Source: Alcaligenes ammonioxydans
GTDB taxonomy: Bacteria; Pseudomonadota; Gammaproteobacteria; Burkholderiales; Burkholderiaceae_B
Reading direction: 5' to 3'
DNA: 64,000 bases
Assembly: GCF_019343455.1 (NCBI RefSeq)
Contig: NZ_CP049362.1
Coordinates: 3,348,001 to 3,412,000, forward strand
Shown: in pieces, positions 51,639 to 62,429 of the stretch
Layout of the letters: every line of letters starts with the position of its first letter
Numbering within the stretch: position 1 is the stretch's first letter
Notes under the pieces: generated by a model
Databases searched by the model: none
The model's input: only the letters and a program-made list of their open reading frames with translations
What the model was told of the DNA's origin: nothing
Translations under genes and position numbers: made by a program

Positions 51639-53900
51639 ATGAAGTCCCTCAAATGCTTGGTCCGGCATGTCCAGTTGCGCACGCTGTGGCTCCTTCTCTT
51701 TGTTCTGGCCGCCTGTTTAAGCAGTCCCGCAGCCCACTCCACTTCGCGCATTGCCCATTTTCTGCCGGACATTGCCCTCAATGAGATTTTCCCCGCCGCC
51801 ACACATGCCAGCGAGCCGGAAGGCAAGCTGCCTGTATCCAAAGTCTTTAAGGATCAGGAACAACTAGGGTATGTGTATGTGACGACCGATATCGTCAACA
51901 CCCGCGGCTACTCCAGCTTTCCCATCGATACTCTGGTTGCTCTGGACATGGAAGGCAGCATCGTCGCTGCCAGACTGCTGGAACACCACGAACCCATTGT
52001 CTTGATCGGCATCCCCGAGTCCCGGGTAGAGGCGTTCATTCAAGGCTATATCGGCCAGAACTACATCAAGAACCGGCCTAAACCGGGCGCACCGCCTCCT
52101 GTTGACATCATCAGTGGCGCTACCGTGACCCTGATGGTGGTGGGCGACAGCATCATGCGTTCCTCCCAACTGCTCGGCCGGCAAGAAGGCATAGGCCAGC
52201 CTGCCGCTCCCGCCGTGGCGCAGGCCACCGTCAAACGCAGCATAGACACCCGCAACCACACCCTGTCCAGCTGGGACGAGCTGCTCCAAAGCGGCGCTGT
52301 CCAAGGCCTGCATGTCAGTGTGGCCGATATCAACCAGGCCTTTAAGGACAGCGGCCGCAGCGAGGCCGCTGCCCACCCCCAGGAGGGCGACCCGCAAGAC
52401 ACCTTTATCGATTTGTACGTTGCCCTGGTAAGCGTGCCCAGCATCGGTCAAAGCCTGCTGGGAGAGGCCGATTACAACTACCTGCAACAAGAACTGAAAC
52501 CCGGCCAGCAGGCCATGCTGGTCGTGGGCAATGGGCTGTATTCCTTCAAGGGATCGGGCTATGTGCGAGGCGGGATTTTTGACCGCATCGAAATCATCCA
52601 GGACCTGGACAGCTTTCACTTCACCGACCTGGATCACCAACGTCTGCCCGGCGTGAAAGCCGCAGGTGCTCCGGATTTCAAAGAAGCCGCCCTGTTCAAG
52701 ATCCCTGCTACCGCCACCTTTGATCCTGTTTTACCCTGGCGACTGCAACTGTTGGTACAGCGTGTGCTTAGCGTCAAAGACAAAGCCTTTGTCACGCTGA
52801 ACCTGAATTACCAGCTTCCTGACTCCTATTTGACGGCGCCCCCTCCAGCAGCCGCTGCAGCGGCCCCCGAAGCCGCAGAGCACGATGACCTGGAAACCGC
52901 CAGCGAGCCTTTGTACAAGCAAATCTGGGCTGGCAAGAAGGTACAAATTGCCGTGCTGCTGGTGTCTTTGCTGACCTTGGGCGGAGTCTTCTTCTTCCAG
53001 GACACGCTGACAAAACACGAGGTGTTCTACCGACGCTTTCGTATTGGCTTTCTGCTGTTCTCCCTGGTCTGGATTGGCTGGTACGCCTCGGCCCAATTGT
53101 CCGTGGTGAATGTACTGACGTTCTCCCACGCCCTGCGCACCGATTTCCGCTGGGAATACTTCCTGATGGATCCACTGGTCTTCATTCTGTGGATTGCTAC
53201 CGCCATTTCCCTGATTTTCTGGAACCGGGGCGCCTTCTGTGGCTGGCTCTGTCCTTTCGGAGCACTGCAAGAGCTGGCCAACAAGCTGGCCCGCTTCCTG
53301 CGCATTCCCCAGATCAAGGTGGCCTACAGCGCCCATAAACGGCTGGTAGCCATCAAGTACGTGACCTTCATTCTGCTGTTTGGCTTTGCCCTGTACGACA
53401 TGGCCGTGGCCGAAAAGATGGCCGAAGTCGAACCCTTCAAGACCGCCATCATCCTGAAATTCATCCGCGACTGGCCCTTCACGATCTTTGCCGTACTGCT
53501 GCTGATTGCCAGCCTGTTCATCGAGCGTTTTTACTGCCGCTATCTCTGTGCCCTGGGCGCTGCCCTGGCCATCCCCGCCCGCCTGCGCATTTTTGACTGG
53601 CTGCGTCGCTACCCCATGTGTGGCAACCCCTGTCAGCGCTGTGCGACCGACTGTCCCGTACAAGCCATCGAGCCCGAAGGCCCCATCAACCCCAACGAAT
53701 GTATCCAGTGTCTGAATTGCCAGATGCTGTATCACCACGAGAAAAAATGCCCGCACCTGATTCAAAAGATCGCCAAGCGCAAGCGAGATAAACCGGCCCC
53801 CGTTGCCGTTGCCAGCTCGCTGCAAGACGATGCTGCTGCCCGCCCTACCGTGCGTCCACGCAGCGTAGACAGTACCGATTCCACCCCCGCCACGCCGTGA
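51639..53900 (+). CDS. nosR: NosR, electron-transfer and expression factor for nitrous oxide reductase
   Basis: NosR is a membrane flavo-iron-sulphur protein that supplies electrons to NosZ. The 753-aa protein has a signal/first helix (about 10-35), a periplasmic FMN-binding domain ([11 protein letters not shown] with the flavin-linked Thr), several membrane helices, and two CxxxCP motifs, the first in [14 protein letters not shown]-terminal [4Fe-4S] groups follow ([13 protein letters not shown] and [17 protein letters not shown]). The ATG at 51639 has AGGTGG at good spacing. It heads nosRZDFYLX. Confidence 0.95.
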   Translation: MKSLKCLVRHVQLRTLWLLLFVLAACLSSPAAHSTSRIAHFLPDIALNEIFPAATHASEPEGKLPVSKVFKDQEQLGYVYVTTDIVNTRGYSSFPIDTLVALDMEGSIVAARLLEHHEPIVLIGIPESRVEAFIQGYIGQNYIKNRPKPGAPPPVDIISGATVTLMVVGDSIMRSSQLLGRQEGIGQPAAPAVAQATVKRSIDTRNHTLSSWDELLQSGAVQGLHVSVADINQAFKDSGRSEAAAHPQEGDPQDTFIDLYVALVSVPSIGQSLLGEADYNYLQQELKPGQQAMLVVGNGLYSFKGSGYVRGGIFDRIEIIQDLDSFHFTDLDHQRLPGVKAAGAPDFKEAALFKIPATATFDPVLPWRLQLLVQRVLSVKDKAFVTLNLNYQLPDSYLTAPPPAAAAAAPEAAEHDDLETASEPLYKQIWAGKKVQIAVLLVSLLTLGGVFFFQDTLTKHEVFYRRFRIGFLLFSLVWIGWYASAQLSVVNVLTFSHALRTDFRWEYFLMDPLVFILWIATAISLIFWNRGAFCGWLCPFGALQELANKLARFLRIPQIKVAYSAHKRLVAIKYVTFILLFGFALYDMAVAEKMAEVEPFKTAIILKFIRDWPFTIFAVLLLIASLFIERFYCRYLCALGAALAIPARLRIFDWLRRYPMCGNPCQRCATDCPVQAIEPEGPINPNECIQCLNCQMLYHHEKKCPHLIQKIAKRKRDKPAPVAVASSLQDDAAARPTVRPRSVDSTDSTPATP

Positions 53901-53962
53901 GACGCCTGGGCGCGCCCCAGCGCCAAGTCGGTCACGTCATCACACACAAGGAAAATCACACC

Positions 53963-55867
53963 ATGTCCGAGAACAAGCAGGATAAACAGGGTCTGAGCCG
54001 CCGCGCCTTTTTGGGCACCGCCGCCTTATCCGGCGCTGCTGTGGTCAGCGCCACCCACATTGGCAATGCCTTGGCCGATACCAAAAAGGCGCCGAACGGG
54101 CAAAGCGCCCATATTGAGCCGGGCGAGCTGGACCAGTACTACGCCTTTAATTCCGGTGGTCAGTCCGGCGAGATCCGCATCATGGGTCTGCCCTCCATGC
54201 GCGAACTGATGCGCATCCCGATCTTCAATATTTGTAGTGCCACCGGCTGGGGGATTACCAACGAAAGCCGCCAGATCATGCGCGCCAATCTGACGCCTGA
54301 AACCCTGGCGTTTGCAGACTCCCTGGGCGGCATTTTGCCCAATGGCGATGCTCACCACCCCCATATGTCCTTTACCGACGGGACCTATGACGGGCGCTTC
54401 ATCTACATCAACGACAAGGCCAATAACCGCGTGGCTCGCGTGCGCTGCGATGTCATGAAGTGCGACAAGATCATTGAGATTCCCAATGCCGACGGTATCC
54501 ACGGCCTGCGCCCGCAACGCTACCCACGCACCGGCTATGTGTTCTGCAACGGCGAGCACATCGTCCCCCTGCCCAATAACGGCACAATCTTTGGCAACCC
54601 CAAGGAAAACTATTTCTCGGTGTTTACCGCCATTGATGGCGACACCATGGAAATCGCCTGGCAGGTGATCGTGGACGGCAACCTGGACAATTGCGACGCC
54701 GACTACCAGGGCAAGTACGCGTTCTCCACCTGCTACAACTCCGAAAAGGGAATAGATGTAGGCGAGATGAGCGCCAACGAGCAGGACTGGGCCGTGGTGT
54801 TCAACCTGAAAGCCATTGAAGACGGCGTCAAGAAAGGCGACTTCAAAGAAATGCAGGGCGTCAAAGTGCTGGATGGCCGCAAAGGCTCGCGCTACACCCG
54901 CTACATCCCCGTACCCAACTCCCCCCACGGTTGCAATGCCTCCCCCGATGGCATCCACGTGGTCTTTAACGGCAAGCTCTCGCCCACCGTCACCATGATC
55001 GACGTGCGCCGCCTGGATGACTTGTTTGCCGACAAGATCAAACCACGCGACTGCGTAGTGGCAGAACCTCAACTGGGCCTAGGCCCACTGCACACGGCCT
55101 ATGACGGCCGCGGTAATGCCTACACCACGCTGTTTATCGACAGCCAGATCGTGAAGTGGAACATTGCCAAGGCCATCGAGGCGTATCAGGGCAAGGACGT
55201 AGACCCCATCATCCAGAAACTGGACGTGCACTACCAGCCCGGCCACAACCACACCACCATGGGCGAGACCAAAGAGGCCGATGGCAAATGGCTGGTGTCG
55301 CTGAACAAGTTCTCCAAAGACCGCTTCCTGAACGTAGGCCCGCTCAAACCCGAGAACGATCAGTTGATCGACATTTCAGGCGATGTGATGAAGCTGGTCC
55401 ACGATGGCCCAAGTTTTGCCGAACCGCACGACATGCTGCTGGTTGCCGCCGAAAAAGTACGACCCAAGCGCGTCTGGACTCGCGACGATCCATGGTGGGA
55501 CAGCGCACGGAAGATGGCCGAGAAAGATGGCGTCACCCTGGAAGGTGCCTCCAAGGTCATCCGGGATGGCAACAAGGTTCGGGTCTACATGACTGCCGTG
55601 GCACCCGTGTTCTCCGTGCCCAGCTTTGAGGTCAATCAGGGCGATGAAGTCACCGTCGTAGTCACCAATATGGAAATGATCGAAGACTTGACCCACGGCT
55701 TCACCCTGTCTGGCTATGGCGTGGCCATGGAAATTGGACCGCAGCAAACCAGCTCGGTCACCTTCACGGCCTCTCGCCCCGGTGTGCATTGGTACTACTG
55801 CCAGTGGTTCTGCCACGCCTTGCACATGGAAATGTCCGGTCAGATGAATGTGAAACCCAAAGCCTGA
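53963..55867 (+). CDS. nosZ: nitrous oxide reductase, clade I
   Basis: NosZ reduces N2O to N2 in the periplasm. The 634-aa precursor has a twin-arginine signal (SRRAFLG at residues 12-18), the mark of clade I enzymes. A seven-bladed propeller domain follows with the CuZ histidines (DAHHPHM and others). The C-terminal cupredoxin domain has CuA ligands Cys613, Cys617, His621 and Met624 in [12 protein letters not shown]. It starts 62 nt after nosR. Confidence 0.97.
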   Translation: MSENKQDKQGLSRRAFLGTAALSGAAVVSATHIGNALADTKKAPNGQSAHIEPGELDQYYAFNSGGQSGEIRIMGLPSMRELMRIPIFNICSATGWGITNESRQIMRANLTPETLAFADSLGGILPNGDAHHPHMSFTDGTYDGRFIYINDKANNRVARVRCDVMKCDKIIEIPNADGIHGLRPQRYPRTGYVFCNGEHIVPLPNNGTIFGNPKENYFSVFTAIDGDTMEIAWQVIVDGNLDNCDADYQGKYAFSTCYNSEKGIDVGEMSANEQDWAVVFNLKAIEDGVKKGDFKEMQGVKVLDGRKGSRYTRYIPVPNSPHGCNASPDGIHVVFNGKLSPTVTMIDVRRLDDLFADKIKPRDCVVAEPQLGLGPLHTAYDGRGNAYTTLFIDSQIVKWNIAKAIEAYQGKDVDPIIQKLDVHYQPGHNHTTMGETKEADGKWLVSLNKFSKDRFLNVGPLKPENDQLIDISGDVMKLVHDGPSFAEPHDMLLVAAEKVRPKRVWTRDDPWWDSARKMAEKDGVTLEGASKVIRDGNKVRVYMTAVAPVFSVPSFEVNQGDEVTVVVTNMEMIEDLTHGFTLSGYGVAMEIGPQQTSSVTFTASRPGVHWYYCQWFCHALHMEMSGQMNVKPKA

Positions 55868-55874
55868 CGGTGAC

Positions 55875-57215
55875 ATGAAGCCTTTCCGCCTGCTCCCCGC
55901 CCGTGCACGATGCCTCAGCCCAACCCTGGTGCTGAGGCTGGCCTTCAAGCCGCTTACGATCCTGGCCTTTGCGGCCAGTGGTCTGGCTGCTCAAGCGGCC
56001 ACCATTGAGGTGCCTGCCGATACCGCGCTGCAAGCCGTTATCGATGCCGCCCAAGCCGGCGACATCCTGATGCTGGCTCCCGGCACGTATCAGGGCAATA
56101 TCATCGTGAACAAACCTTTGACGCTTCAAGGCCCCAGCAACCGGCAAGCCGTGTTGATGGGCGAACGTGAAGGTCGCACGGTGTGGGTCCAGGCGGAAGA
56201 TGTGCAGATACGTCAGATCACCGTGCGCAATTCCGGCTTGAGCCTGCCGGATATGGATGCGGGCATCTTCCTGGACAAGCCCGCCCATAACGCCCTGATC
56301 GAAAACAACGACATCCTCGACAATCTGGTGGGGGTATATGTCTGGGGGCCCCACAACGCGCTGGTGCAGCACAACACTATCGTGGGCAATAAAGAGCTGC
56401 GTCTGAATGAGCGTGGCAATGGCGTGACCGTCTGGAACTCCCCCGGCTCACGCATCTTGTACAACGATATTTCCTGGGGTCGCGACGGGATTTTTTCCAA
56501 TACCAGCCGCGACAATGTGTTCAGCCACAACCGCTTTACCCAGCTACGCTATGCGGTGCACTACATGTACACCAATAACAGCGAGGTCAGCAGCAATGTC
56601 TCCATAGGCAATGACATTGCTTATGCCCTGATGTTTTCGCAGTTCCTGACGGTACGTGAAAACATCAGCATCAACAGCACACATCAAGGCTTGATGCTCA
56701 ACGCCGCCCAGCAATCGACCATTACCGACAATATCGTGGACGGGGCCGAGAAAGGCGTTTTTCTCTACAACGCCAACTTCAACAAGATCTCCGGCAACCT
56801 GATTCAGAACACCCAGATCGGGGTGCACTACACCGCCGGTTCCGAAGGCAATGAGATCACGGAAAACGCCTTCATCCAGAACCAGAATCAGGTGAAGTAT
56901 GTGGGCACCCGCTACCTGGAGTGGTCCAGCAAGGACCGGGGCAATTACTGGAGCGATCACAGCGCCTTTGACCTGAACGGTGACGGCATCGGTGACACCG
57001 CTTATCGCCCCAATGGCCTGATTGAACAACTGGTGTGGCGAGCCCCTTCGGCCCGCGTGCTCTTGAACAGCCCCGCCGTTTCCATTGTGCGCTGGGCGCA
57101 AACCCAATTTCCTGCCATTTTGCCCGGCGGCATCATCGATAGCGCACCGCTGATGCGTGCGCCCGACAATCCCGTCTGGGAGCGCTACAAGGCCCATCAT
57201 GACTCCATCCAATAA
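55875..57215 (+). CDS. nosD: NosD, periplasmic copper-site maturation protein
   Basis: NosD acts with the NosFY ABC transporter in assembly of the CuZ site. The 446-aa protein has a signal peptide (about 20-41, AAQAA) and then the parallel beta-helix repeats of the carbohydrate-binding/sugar-hydrolase (CASH) type, with many N-rich turns (for example ENNDILDNLVGVYVWGPHNA). It follows nosZ by 7 nt and overlaps nosF by 17 nt. Confidence 0.93.
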   Translation: MKPFRLLPARARCLSPTLVLRLAFKPLTILAFAASGLAAQAATIEVPADTALQAVIDAAQAGDILMLAPGTYQGNIIVNKPLTLQGPSNRQAVLMGEREGRTVWVQAEDVQIRQITVRNSGLSLPDMDAGIFLDKPAHNALIENNDILDNLVGVYVWGPHNALVQHNTIVGNKELRLNERGNGVTVWNSPGSRILYNDISWGRDGIFSNTSRDNVFSHNRFTQLRYAVHYMYTNNSEVSSNVSIGNDIAYALMFSQFLTVRENISINSTHQGLMLNAAQQSTITDNIVDGAEKGVFLYNANFNKISGNLIQNTQIGVHYTAGSEGNEITENAFIQNQNQVKYVGTRYLEWSSKDRGNYWSDHSAFDLNGDGIGDTAYRPNGLIEQLVWRAPSARVLLNSPAVSIVRWAQTQFPAILPGGIIDSAPLMRAPDNPVWERYKAHHDSIQ

Positions 57216-58110
57216 CCGCCCGGCCCCTGTCTCGCTGTCCAATGTCAGCAAACTGTATGGCCAGCAGCGCGCTACCAACGCGGTGAACTTCGAGCTTTAC
57301 CCCGGCCAATGCACGGTGCTGGCTGGCCACAATGGCGCAGGCAAAAGTACTGTCATCAAACTGATTCTGGGCCTGATCCGTGCCGATGAAGGCAAGGTCA
57401 CCTTGCTGGACCACGATGCGGGTTCATCCCAGGCTGTCCGGCTGCGAGCCCATATCGGCTACCTGCCTGAAACCGTCGCCTTGCACCCTGCCTTGACCGG
57501 CACCGAAACACTGGCGTTTTACGCCCGCCTCAAAGGGCTGCCGACCAGTGACAACCAGGCTTTACTGGCACGTGTCGGCATTGCCCAAGCGGCTCACAAA
57601 CGCGTAGGCACGTACTCCAAAGGCATGCGCCAACGGCTGGCACTGGCCCAAACCCTGCTGGGCAAACCCCGTGTGCTTTTGCTGGATGAACCCACAACCG
57701 GACTGGACCCGGCCTCCCGTCTGCTGTTCTACGAGATCGTGCAAGAACTGCGCGATGCCGGGGCCACCATCCTGCTCAGCACCCACGCGCTGGCAGAAAT
57801 GGAACGACTGGCCGATCGCATCATCGTGATGCAGCAGGGCCGCAAAATTGCAGACGGCACCTTGTCCGACCTGCGCCAGCATGCCGGCTTGCCGGTACGC
57901 ATTCGCCTGACCGTGGAACGCATACCGGACCCTGTGCCACCGCACTGGAAACCCATAGGCACAAACCGCCTGGAGCGTCATTGCACTGAAGCGGAAAAAA
58001 TCCAGATCCTGCGTGAGGCGCACACCCTGCCTGGCTTGAAGGATCTGGAGCTGGAGTCCCCCGGTTTGGACGAGCTTTATGCGCACTTTTTAAAGCGCGA
58101 GGATTACTGA
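57199..58110 (+). CDS. nosF: NosF, ABC transporter ATP-binding protein
   Basis: NosF powers the NosDFY complex. The 303-aa protein has Walker A GHNGAGKST at residues 43-51, signature YSKGMRQRLALAQ, Walker B VLLLDEPTTGLDP and the H-loop STHALAEM. The ATG at 57199 overlaps the end of nosD. It is 3 nt before nosY. Confidence 0.94.
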   Translation: MTPSNNRPAPVSLSNVSKLYGQQRATNAVNFELYPGQCTVLAGHNGAGKSTVIKLILGLIRADEGKVTLLDHDAGSSQAVRLRAHIGYLPETVALHPALTGTETLAFYARLKGLPTSDNQALLARVGIAQAAHKRVGTYSKGMRQRLALAQTLLGKPRVLLLDEPTTGLDPASRLLFYEIVQELRDAGATILLSTHALAEMERLADRIIVMQQGRKIADGTLSDLRQHAGLPVRIRLTVERIPDPVPPHWKPIGTNRLERHCTEAEKIQILREAHTLPGLKDLELESPGLDELYAHFLKREDY

Positions 58111-58113
58111 GCC

Positions 58114-58944
58114 ATGAACCCTGTCCTGATCATCATCCAAAAGGAAGTGCGCGACGGGCTGCGCAACCGCTGGGTACTGGCAGTCACCCTCTTGCTGGCC
58201 ACCCTGGCCTTGTCGCTCGGCTTTCTGGGCAGCGCCCCCACCGGCAGCGTCAAGGTCGACCCGTTGACTGTGACGGTGGTCAGCCTGTCCAGTCTGTCTA
58301 TTTTCCTGATCCCGCTCATCGCCATGCTGCTGTCCTACGATGCCATTGTGGGCGAGATCGAACGCGGCACCCTGTCCTTGCTGCTCAGCTACCCGGTCCA
58401 TCGCTGGCAGGTACTGGTGGGCAAATTTCTGGGTCATGCCCTGATCCTGAGCCTGTCTACCGTCGTGGGCTACGGCCTGGCAGGCATCACCTTGCAAGTG
58501 GCGCATGGAGGCCTGGACTTCAGCGTCTGGACGCCCTTTCTGGCCATGATGGGGGCCAGCGTTCTGCTCGGCGCCAGTTTCCTGTCCATGGGCTATTTCA
58601 TCAGCACCCTGGTCAGAGAACGTGCAACGGCAGCAGGTCTGGCCATCGGTATCTGGCTGTTCTTCGTGGTGATTTATGACATGGCTCTGCTAGGCATTCT
58701 GGTTGCCGATCAAGGCGCCATGATCACCGCGTCCTGGCTGAACATCATTCTGCTGTTCAACCCCACCGACGTGTACCGCCTGCTAAATCTGACCGGCTAT
58801 GAGAATGTCGCCATGTTTGCCGGCATGGCCGGTTTAAGTGAACAGGCTCGCCTGCCCGCCAGCGTGCTGATGGGCGTTCTGCTGCTATGGATCGCTGTGC
58901 CTTTTGGTCTGGCAAGCCTGGTATTTAAAAGAAAAGCATTATGA
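58114..58944 (+). CDS. nosY: NosY, ABC transporter permease
   Basis: NosY is the membrane part of NosDFY. The 276-aa protein has six hydrophobic segments, beginning IIQKEVRDGLRNRWVLAVTLLLA, and an internal segment EIERGTLSLLLSYPVHRWQV typical of ABC-2 permeases. Its stop overlaps nosL by 4 nt. Confidence 0.93.
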   Translation: MNPVLIIIQKEVRDGLRNRWVLAVTLLLATLALSLGFLGSAPTGSVKVDPLTVTVVSLSSLSIFLIPLIAMLLSYDAIVGEIERGTLSLLLSYPVHRWQVLVGKFLGHALILSLSTVVGYGLAGITLQVAHGGLDFSVWTPFLAMMGASVLLGASFLSMGYFISTLVRERATAAGLAIGIWLFFVVIYDMALLGILVADQGAMITASWLNIILLFNPTDVYRLLNLTGYENVAMFAGMAGLSEQARLPASVLMGVLLLWIAVPFGLASLVFKRKAL

Positions 58945-59456
58945 AAAAACTGCGCACTTTTCTGTTGCTGTGCCTGGGACTGATACTGGCCGCTTGTGGC
59001 CAGCCTGAGCCTATACAGGCCCCACCGCCGCCCGTCGTCCAGATCCCCCACACCGCCGTAGGCCACTATTGCGGCATGTACCTGTTCGAGCACCAAGGCC
59101 CCAAAGGGCAAATTCTTCTGCGCGAACGCGAAGCGCCGCTCTGGTTCACCACCATACGCGAGGTCTTTGCCTACACCATGCTGCCTGAAGAATCCAAAGC
59201 CATCGCCGCTACTTATGTCCAAGACATGGCCCAGCGCGATCAGGACGGTCAGTTCCCCGAACAAGCCTGGATACCGGCACAAGATGCCTGGTATCTGATC
59301 TACAGCCGCTATACCGGCGGCATGGGCACCATCGATGCCCTGCCCTTTAGCCAGGAGCAGGCCGCCAAGGACTTCCAACAACAACATGGCGGCCAATTGG
59401 TTCGCTTTGCCGACATGCCGGAGAACTACATCTTCGGTGCAGTCGCACTGCCTTGA
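58941..59456 (+). CDS. nosL: NosL, copper-binding lipoprotein chaperone
   Basis: NosL delivers Cu(I) to NosZ. The 171-aa precursor has a lipoprotein signal ending LAAC (Cys19) and the metal-binding GHYCGMYL at residues 41-48, with Cys44 and Met46. It overlaps nosY (ATGA) and is 32 nt before the ApbE-like gene. Confidence 0.93.
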   Translation: MKKLRTFLLLCLGLILAACGQPEPIQAPPPPVVQIPHTAVGHYCGMYLFEHQGPKGQILLREREAPLWFTTIREVFAYTMLPEESKAIAATYVQDMAQRDQDGQFPEQAWIPAQDAWYLIYSRYTGGMGTIDALPFSQEQAAKDFQQQHGGQLVRFADMPENYIFGAVALP

Positions 59457-59488
59457 AACGCTTATCTTCCTGATCCCAGGTATTTGCC

Positions 59489-60499
59489 ATGACTTCTACT
59501 CCTGTTTCCCGTCGTCGTTTTATCGGTATCGTGGCCGCGACCAGCGCACTGACTTGCGTGCCTTGGGCAGTCAAAGCGATGCAAGCGGTCCCTACCCCGC
59601 TCAGCTCCTGGCAAGGTGTGGCTTTGGGTGCGGACGCACAACTGCATATCCACCACCCCGACCCGGTTTTTGCACAGACCTTGATCGATCAAGCCTTGTC
59701 CGAAGTGCGACGACTGGAGCGAATATTCAGCCTGTATCAGGAAGACAGCGCCTTGCGACGTCTGAACCGCGACGGCTATCTGAAGCAAGCCCCCGGTGAT
59801 CTGACGCGTCTGCTACAGGAATCACAACGACTTAGCGCGCTGACCGACGGGGCTTTTGACCCGACGGTGCAAGTACTCTGGGAACTGTATAGCCAAGCGG
59901 CCCAAGGCAAGGGCAATCAGGCGGCTGTCCCAGACGCAGCCCAGATCAGTCAGACACTGCAACAAGTCGGCCACCAGGCCATACTTATTCAGGAGGACTC
60001 CATCTGGCTGCAGCGGCCAGGCATGGCCTTAACCCTGAACGGTATTGCCCAAGGCTACATTACCGACCGCATCACCGAGCAGCTCAAACAGGCAGGGCTG
60101 GAACACGCCCTGATCGACATGGGAGAGATACGCAGCGTCGGCCTGGCTCCGGGCAATCGTCCCTGGCGGGTTGGTCTGACAGGGGACCCGGCAGAGCCAA
60201 CCCGCCTCTTGAATCTGGACGTACGCAATCAGGCCGTCAGCACTTCGTCGGGCGCGGGAACCGCACTGAGCCATGATGGCTCTGTCACTCATCTGTTCAA
60301 CCCGGCCAATGGACAGGCTCGACCCTTGTATCGCAGTGTCTCGGTCGTGGCGGGCAACGCCACCATTGCCGATGCCTTGTCCACGGCGTTCTCATGGATG
60401 TCGCCCCCAGCGATTGCGCGGGTTCTGGCCAGCGACCCCGGTTTGCAGGCATGGGTCCTACCCTATGATGGCAAACATCTGGTGCCGATCCATTCGTAA
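59489..60499 (+). CDS. nosX: NosX / ApbE-family FAD:protein FMN transferase
   Basis: NosX attaches FMN covalently to NosR. The 336-aa protein has a twin-arginine signal (SRRRFIGI at residues 7-14). The ApbE pattern includes LERIFSLYQEDSALRRLN, LTDGAFDPTV, LNGIAQGYITDRI, and a C-terminal STSSGAGTALSHDGSVTHLFNPANG (read in parts). It is the last nos gene. A general ApbE role cannot be excluded, but position favours NosX. Confidence 0.92.
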   Translation: MTSTPVSRRRFIGIVAATSALTCVPWAVKAMQAVPTPLSSWQGVALGADAQLHIHHPDPVFAQTLIDQALSEVRRLERIFSLYQEDSALRRLNRDGYLKQAPGDLTRLLQESQRLSALTDGAFDPTVQVLWELYSQAAQGKGNQAAVPDAAQISQTLQQVGHQAILIQEDSIWLQRPGMALTLNGIAQGYITDRITEQLKQAGLEHALIDMGEIRSVGLAPGNRPWRVGLTGDPAEPTRLLNLDVRNQAVSTSSGAGTALSHDGSVTHLFNPANGQARPLYRSVSVVAGNATIADALSTAFSWMSPPAIARVLASDPGLQAWVLPYDGKHLVPIHS

Positions 60500-60588
60500 A
60501 CACCCCGTCAAACCCGCTTACCAGGGGGCGCTCAAGCCCGACAAAGCCTCGTACAATGGCGGTTTCGTCTACCGCAGGCCTAATCCCC

Positions 60589-62160
60589 ATGTCCGTGAAC
60601 TGTCCAAGCCTTCCCTCTGCTGCCCCTTTGCCCGGTCTGCCAGAATGGACCGGGTTTTGTGAGGCGGCGCGTCAATCCGATCGCTACGCACTGGACCTGC
60701 ACTGCCTGAAGGCAGCGGGCCTGCAAGTGGACTTGAGTGGGCAACGGCACTCGCCAGAACTACAGGCGGCCGGAGCCGCACTACTGGCCGCCCGCCATTT
60801 CGATCAGGCTCGCACACAATTGCTGAGCGGTGGCATCGTCAACAATACCGAGCAGCGCGCCGCCTGGCATAGCGCCCTACGCGCCCCTGCCCCCATCGCA
60901 GACGTGGCCAAGGAACGTGAACGCATGAACGAATTCGTGCGTGTCGCTGACTCCGAGCGCCGCTGGCGCAACATCATCCATATCGGCATTGGCGGCAGCG
61001 ACTGGGGCGTGCGGCTGTCCTTGGCTGCCTTTGGCTATCGTCACAGCTGGCGCAATGTGCGCTTTCTGGCCAATATCGATGGCCATGCGCTAGAACATGC
61101 CCTATCGGGCATGGACCCGCATGACACCCTGATTGTCATTGCCTCCAAATCCTTCACCACCACAGAGACCTTGAAAAACGGGCAACGCGCCCTGGAATGG
61201 CTGCAGGCTGCCGGCGTCGCCAACCCCTATGAACAGATTGTGGCCGTTACCGCCCGTCCGGACACCGCCGCACGCTGGGGCGTGCCGCAAAAACAAATCT
61301 TTCAGTTCTGGGATTGGGTCGGTGGGCGCTTTTCACTCTGGTCTGCCGTCAGTCTGACCACTGCCCTGGCCGTCAGCAGTGATGTGGTGGCCGGGATGCT
61401 GTCAGGCGCGGCTGCCATGGATCAACATTTCCAGGAAGCCCCCATTGCCTCCAACGTGCCCGTGCAAATGGCTCTGGCGGGGGTGGTCAATCGCAGTGTA
61501 CTGGGCTATGGCTCACTGAATATTTCGCCCTACGATTTTCGCCTTGGCAATCTGGTCCCCTACATCCAGCAATTGGATATGGAGTCCCTGGGCAAATCCG
61601 TCACCACCGGCGGAGAGCCCGTAGGCGTCGCCACGGGCGCAGCCGTCTGGGGTCTGGCAGGAACCGACGCGCAGCACACCTTTTACCAGTGGCTGCACCA
61701 GGGCAGCGACGGCGCTCCCGTTGACTTTATTGTGTGCCAGCAGGCGGATCACCATCAGGCCGAGCACCATCATCTGTTGTTGGCCAATTGTCTGGCCCAG
61801 CGCGAGGCGCTGATGCGCGGCAAAACCTACGAACAGGCCCTGGCCGAATGCGAGCAGCAGGGCCTGGGCGAACAGGCCGCCGAGCTGGCCCACCACCGTG
61901 TCCACTCGGGCGGACGCCCCAACACGCTGATCGTGCTGCCGCGTCTGAACCCGTTCTCACTGGGCGCCTTGCTGGCCTTGTACGAACACAAGATTTTCGT
62001 GCAGGCCCTGATCTGGGGTATCAATCCCTTCGATCAGTGGGGCGTGGAATACGGCAAAGTATTGGCCAATGGGATTTTGCAGGAGCTGTCTGGTGAAAAA
62101 GAGATCTCTGTCATCCATGATGCGTCTACTCGGCATTGGATAGACGTTTTCAAAGGCTAA
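60589..62160 (+). CDS. pgi: glucose-6-phosphate isomerase
   Basis: Pgi interconverts glucose-6-phosphate and fructose-6-phosphate. The 523-aa protein has the family segments IGIGGSDWGVRLS, ASKSFTTTETLKN, and FSLWSAVSL. The catalytic Glu is in the GGEPVGVATGA / YGSLNISPYDFR region, and INPFDQWGVEYGK is at the C-terminus. An upstream ATG at 60556 would add eleven residues. It is shorter than the E. coli enzyme (549), as in related betaproteobacteria. Pgi genes commonly border polysaccharide loci, and the AT-rich gene follows. Confidence 0.95.
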   Translation: MSVNCPSLPSAAPLPGLPEWTGFCEAARQSDRYALDLHCLKAAGLQVDLSGQRHSPELQAAGAALLAARHFDQARTQLLSGGIVNNTEQRAAWHSALRAPAPIADVAKERERMNEFVRVADSERRWRNIIHIGIGGSDWGVRLSLAAFGYRHSWRNVRFLANIDGHALEHALSGMDPHDTLIVIASKSFTTTETLKNGQRALEWLQAAGVANPYEQIVAVTARPDTAARWGVPQKQIFQFWDWVGGRFSLWSAVSLTTALAVSSDVVAGMLSGAAAMDQHFQEAPIASNVPVQMALAGVVNRSVLGYGSLNISPYDFRLGNLVPYIQQLDMESLGKSVTTGGEPVGVATGAAVWGLAGTDAQHTFYQWLHQGSDGAPVDFIVCQQADHHQAEHHHLLLANCLAQREALMRGKTYEQALAECEQQGLGEQAAELAHHRVHSGGRPNTLIVLPRLNPFSLGALLALYEHKIFVQALIWGINPFDQWGVEYGKVLANGILQELSGEKEISVIHDASTRHWIDVFKG

Positions 62161-62429
62161 GCACACTAACTGCCAAATATCATCATTTACGCAAAAGACC
62201 TATGTAGTAGACGCATCTAGGGACAATTTATATCGAGAAAAAATTATAGGCCTATAAAATCCTAGGTCTATAGGCTTAAGGATGATATACAGAAGTGGGC
62301 ACAAAATCAAATGAGCTGATTTACAATAAAATCACGATGATTTTATGCACTATCCAATACCCTATAAAAATCCGCAGATCGCGATCAAGAGAAAAATACT
62401 CGCACCCATAAATCAACACTGGAGCAAAA
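62161..62429. other. AT-rich intergenic region with perfect palindrome
   Basis: About 270 bp of AT-rich sequence marking a sharp drop in GC content after pgi. It holds a 14-bp perfect palindrome, TTATAGGCCTATAA (62244-62257), and a related CTATAGGC at 62269-62276. No pgi terminator or convincing promoter is visible. Confidence 0.5.
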
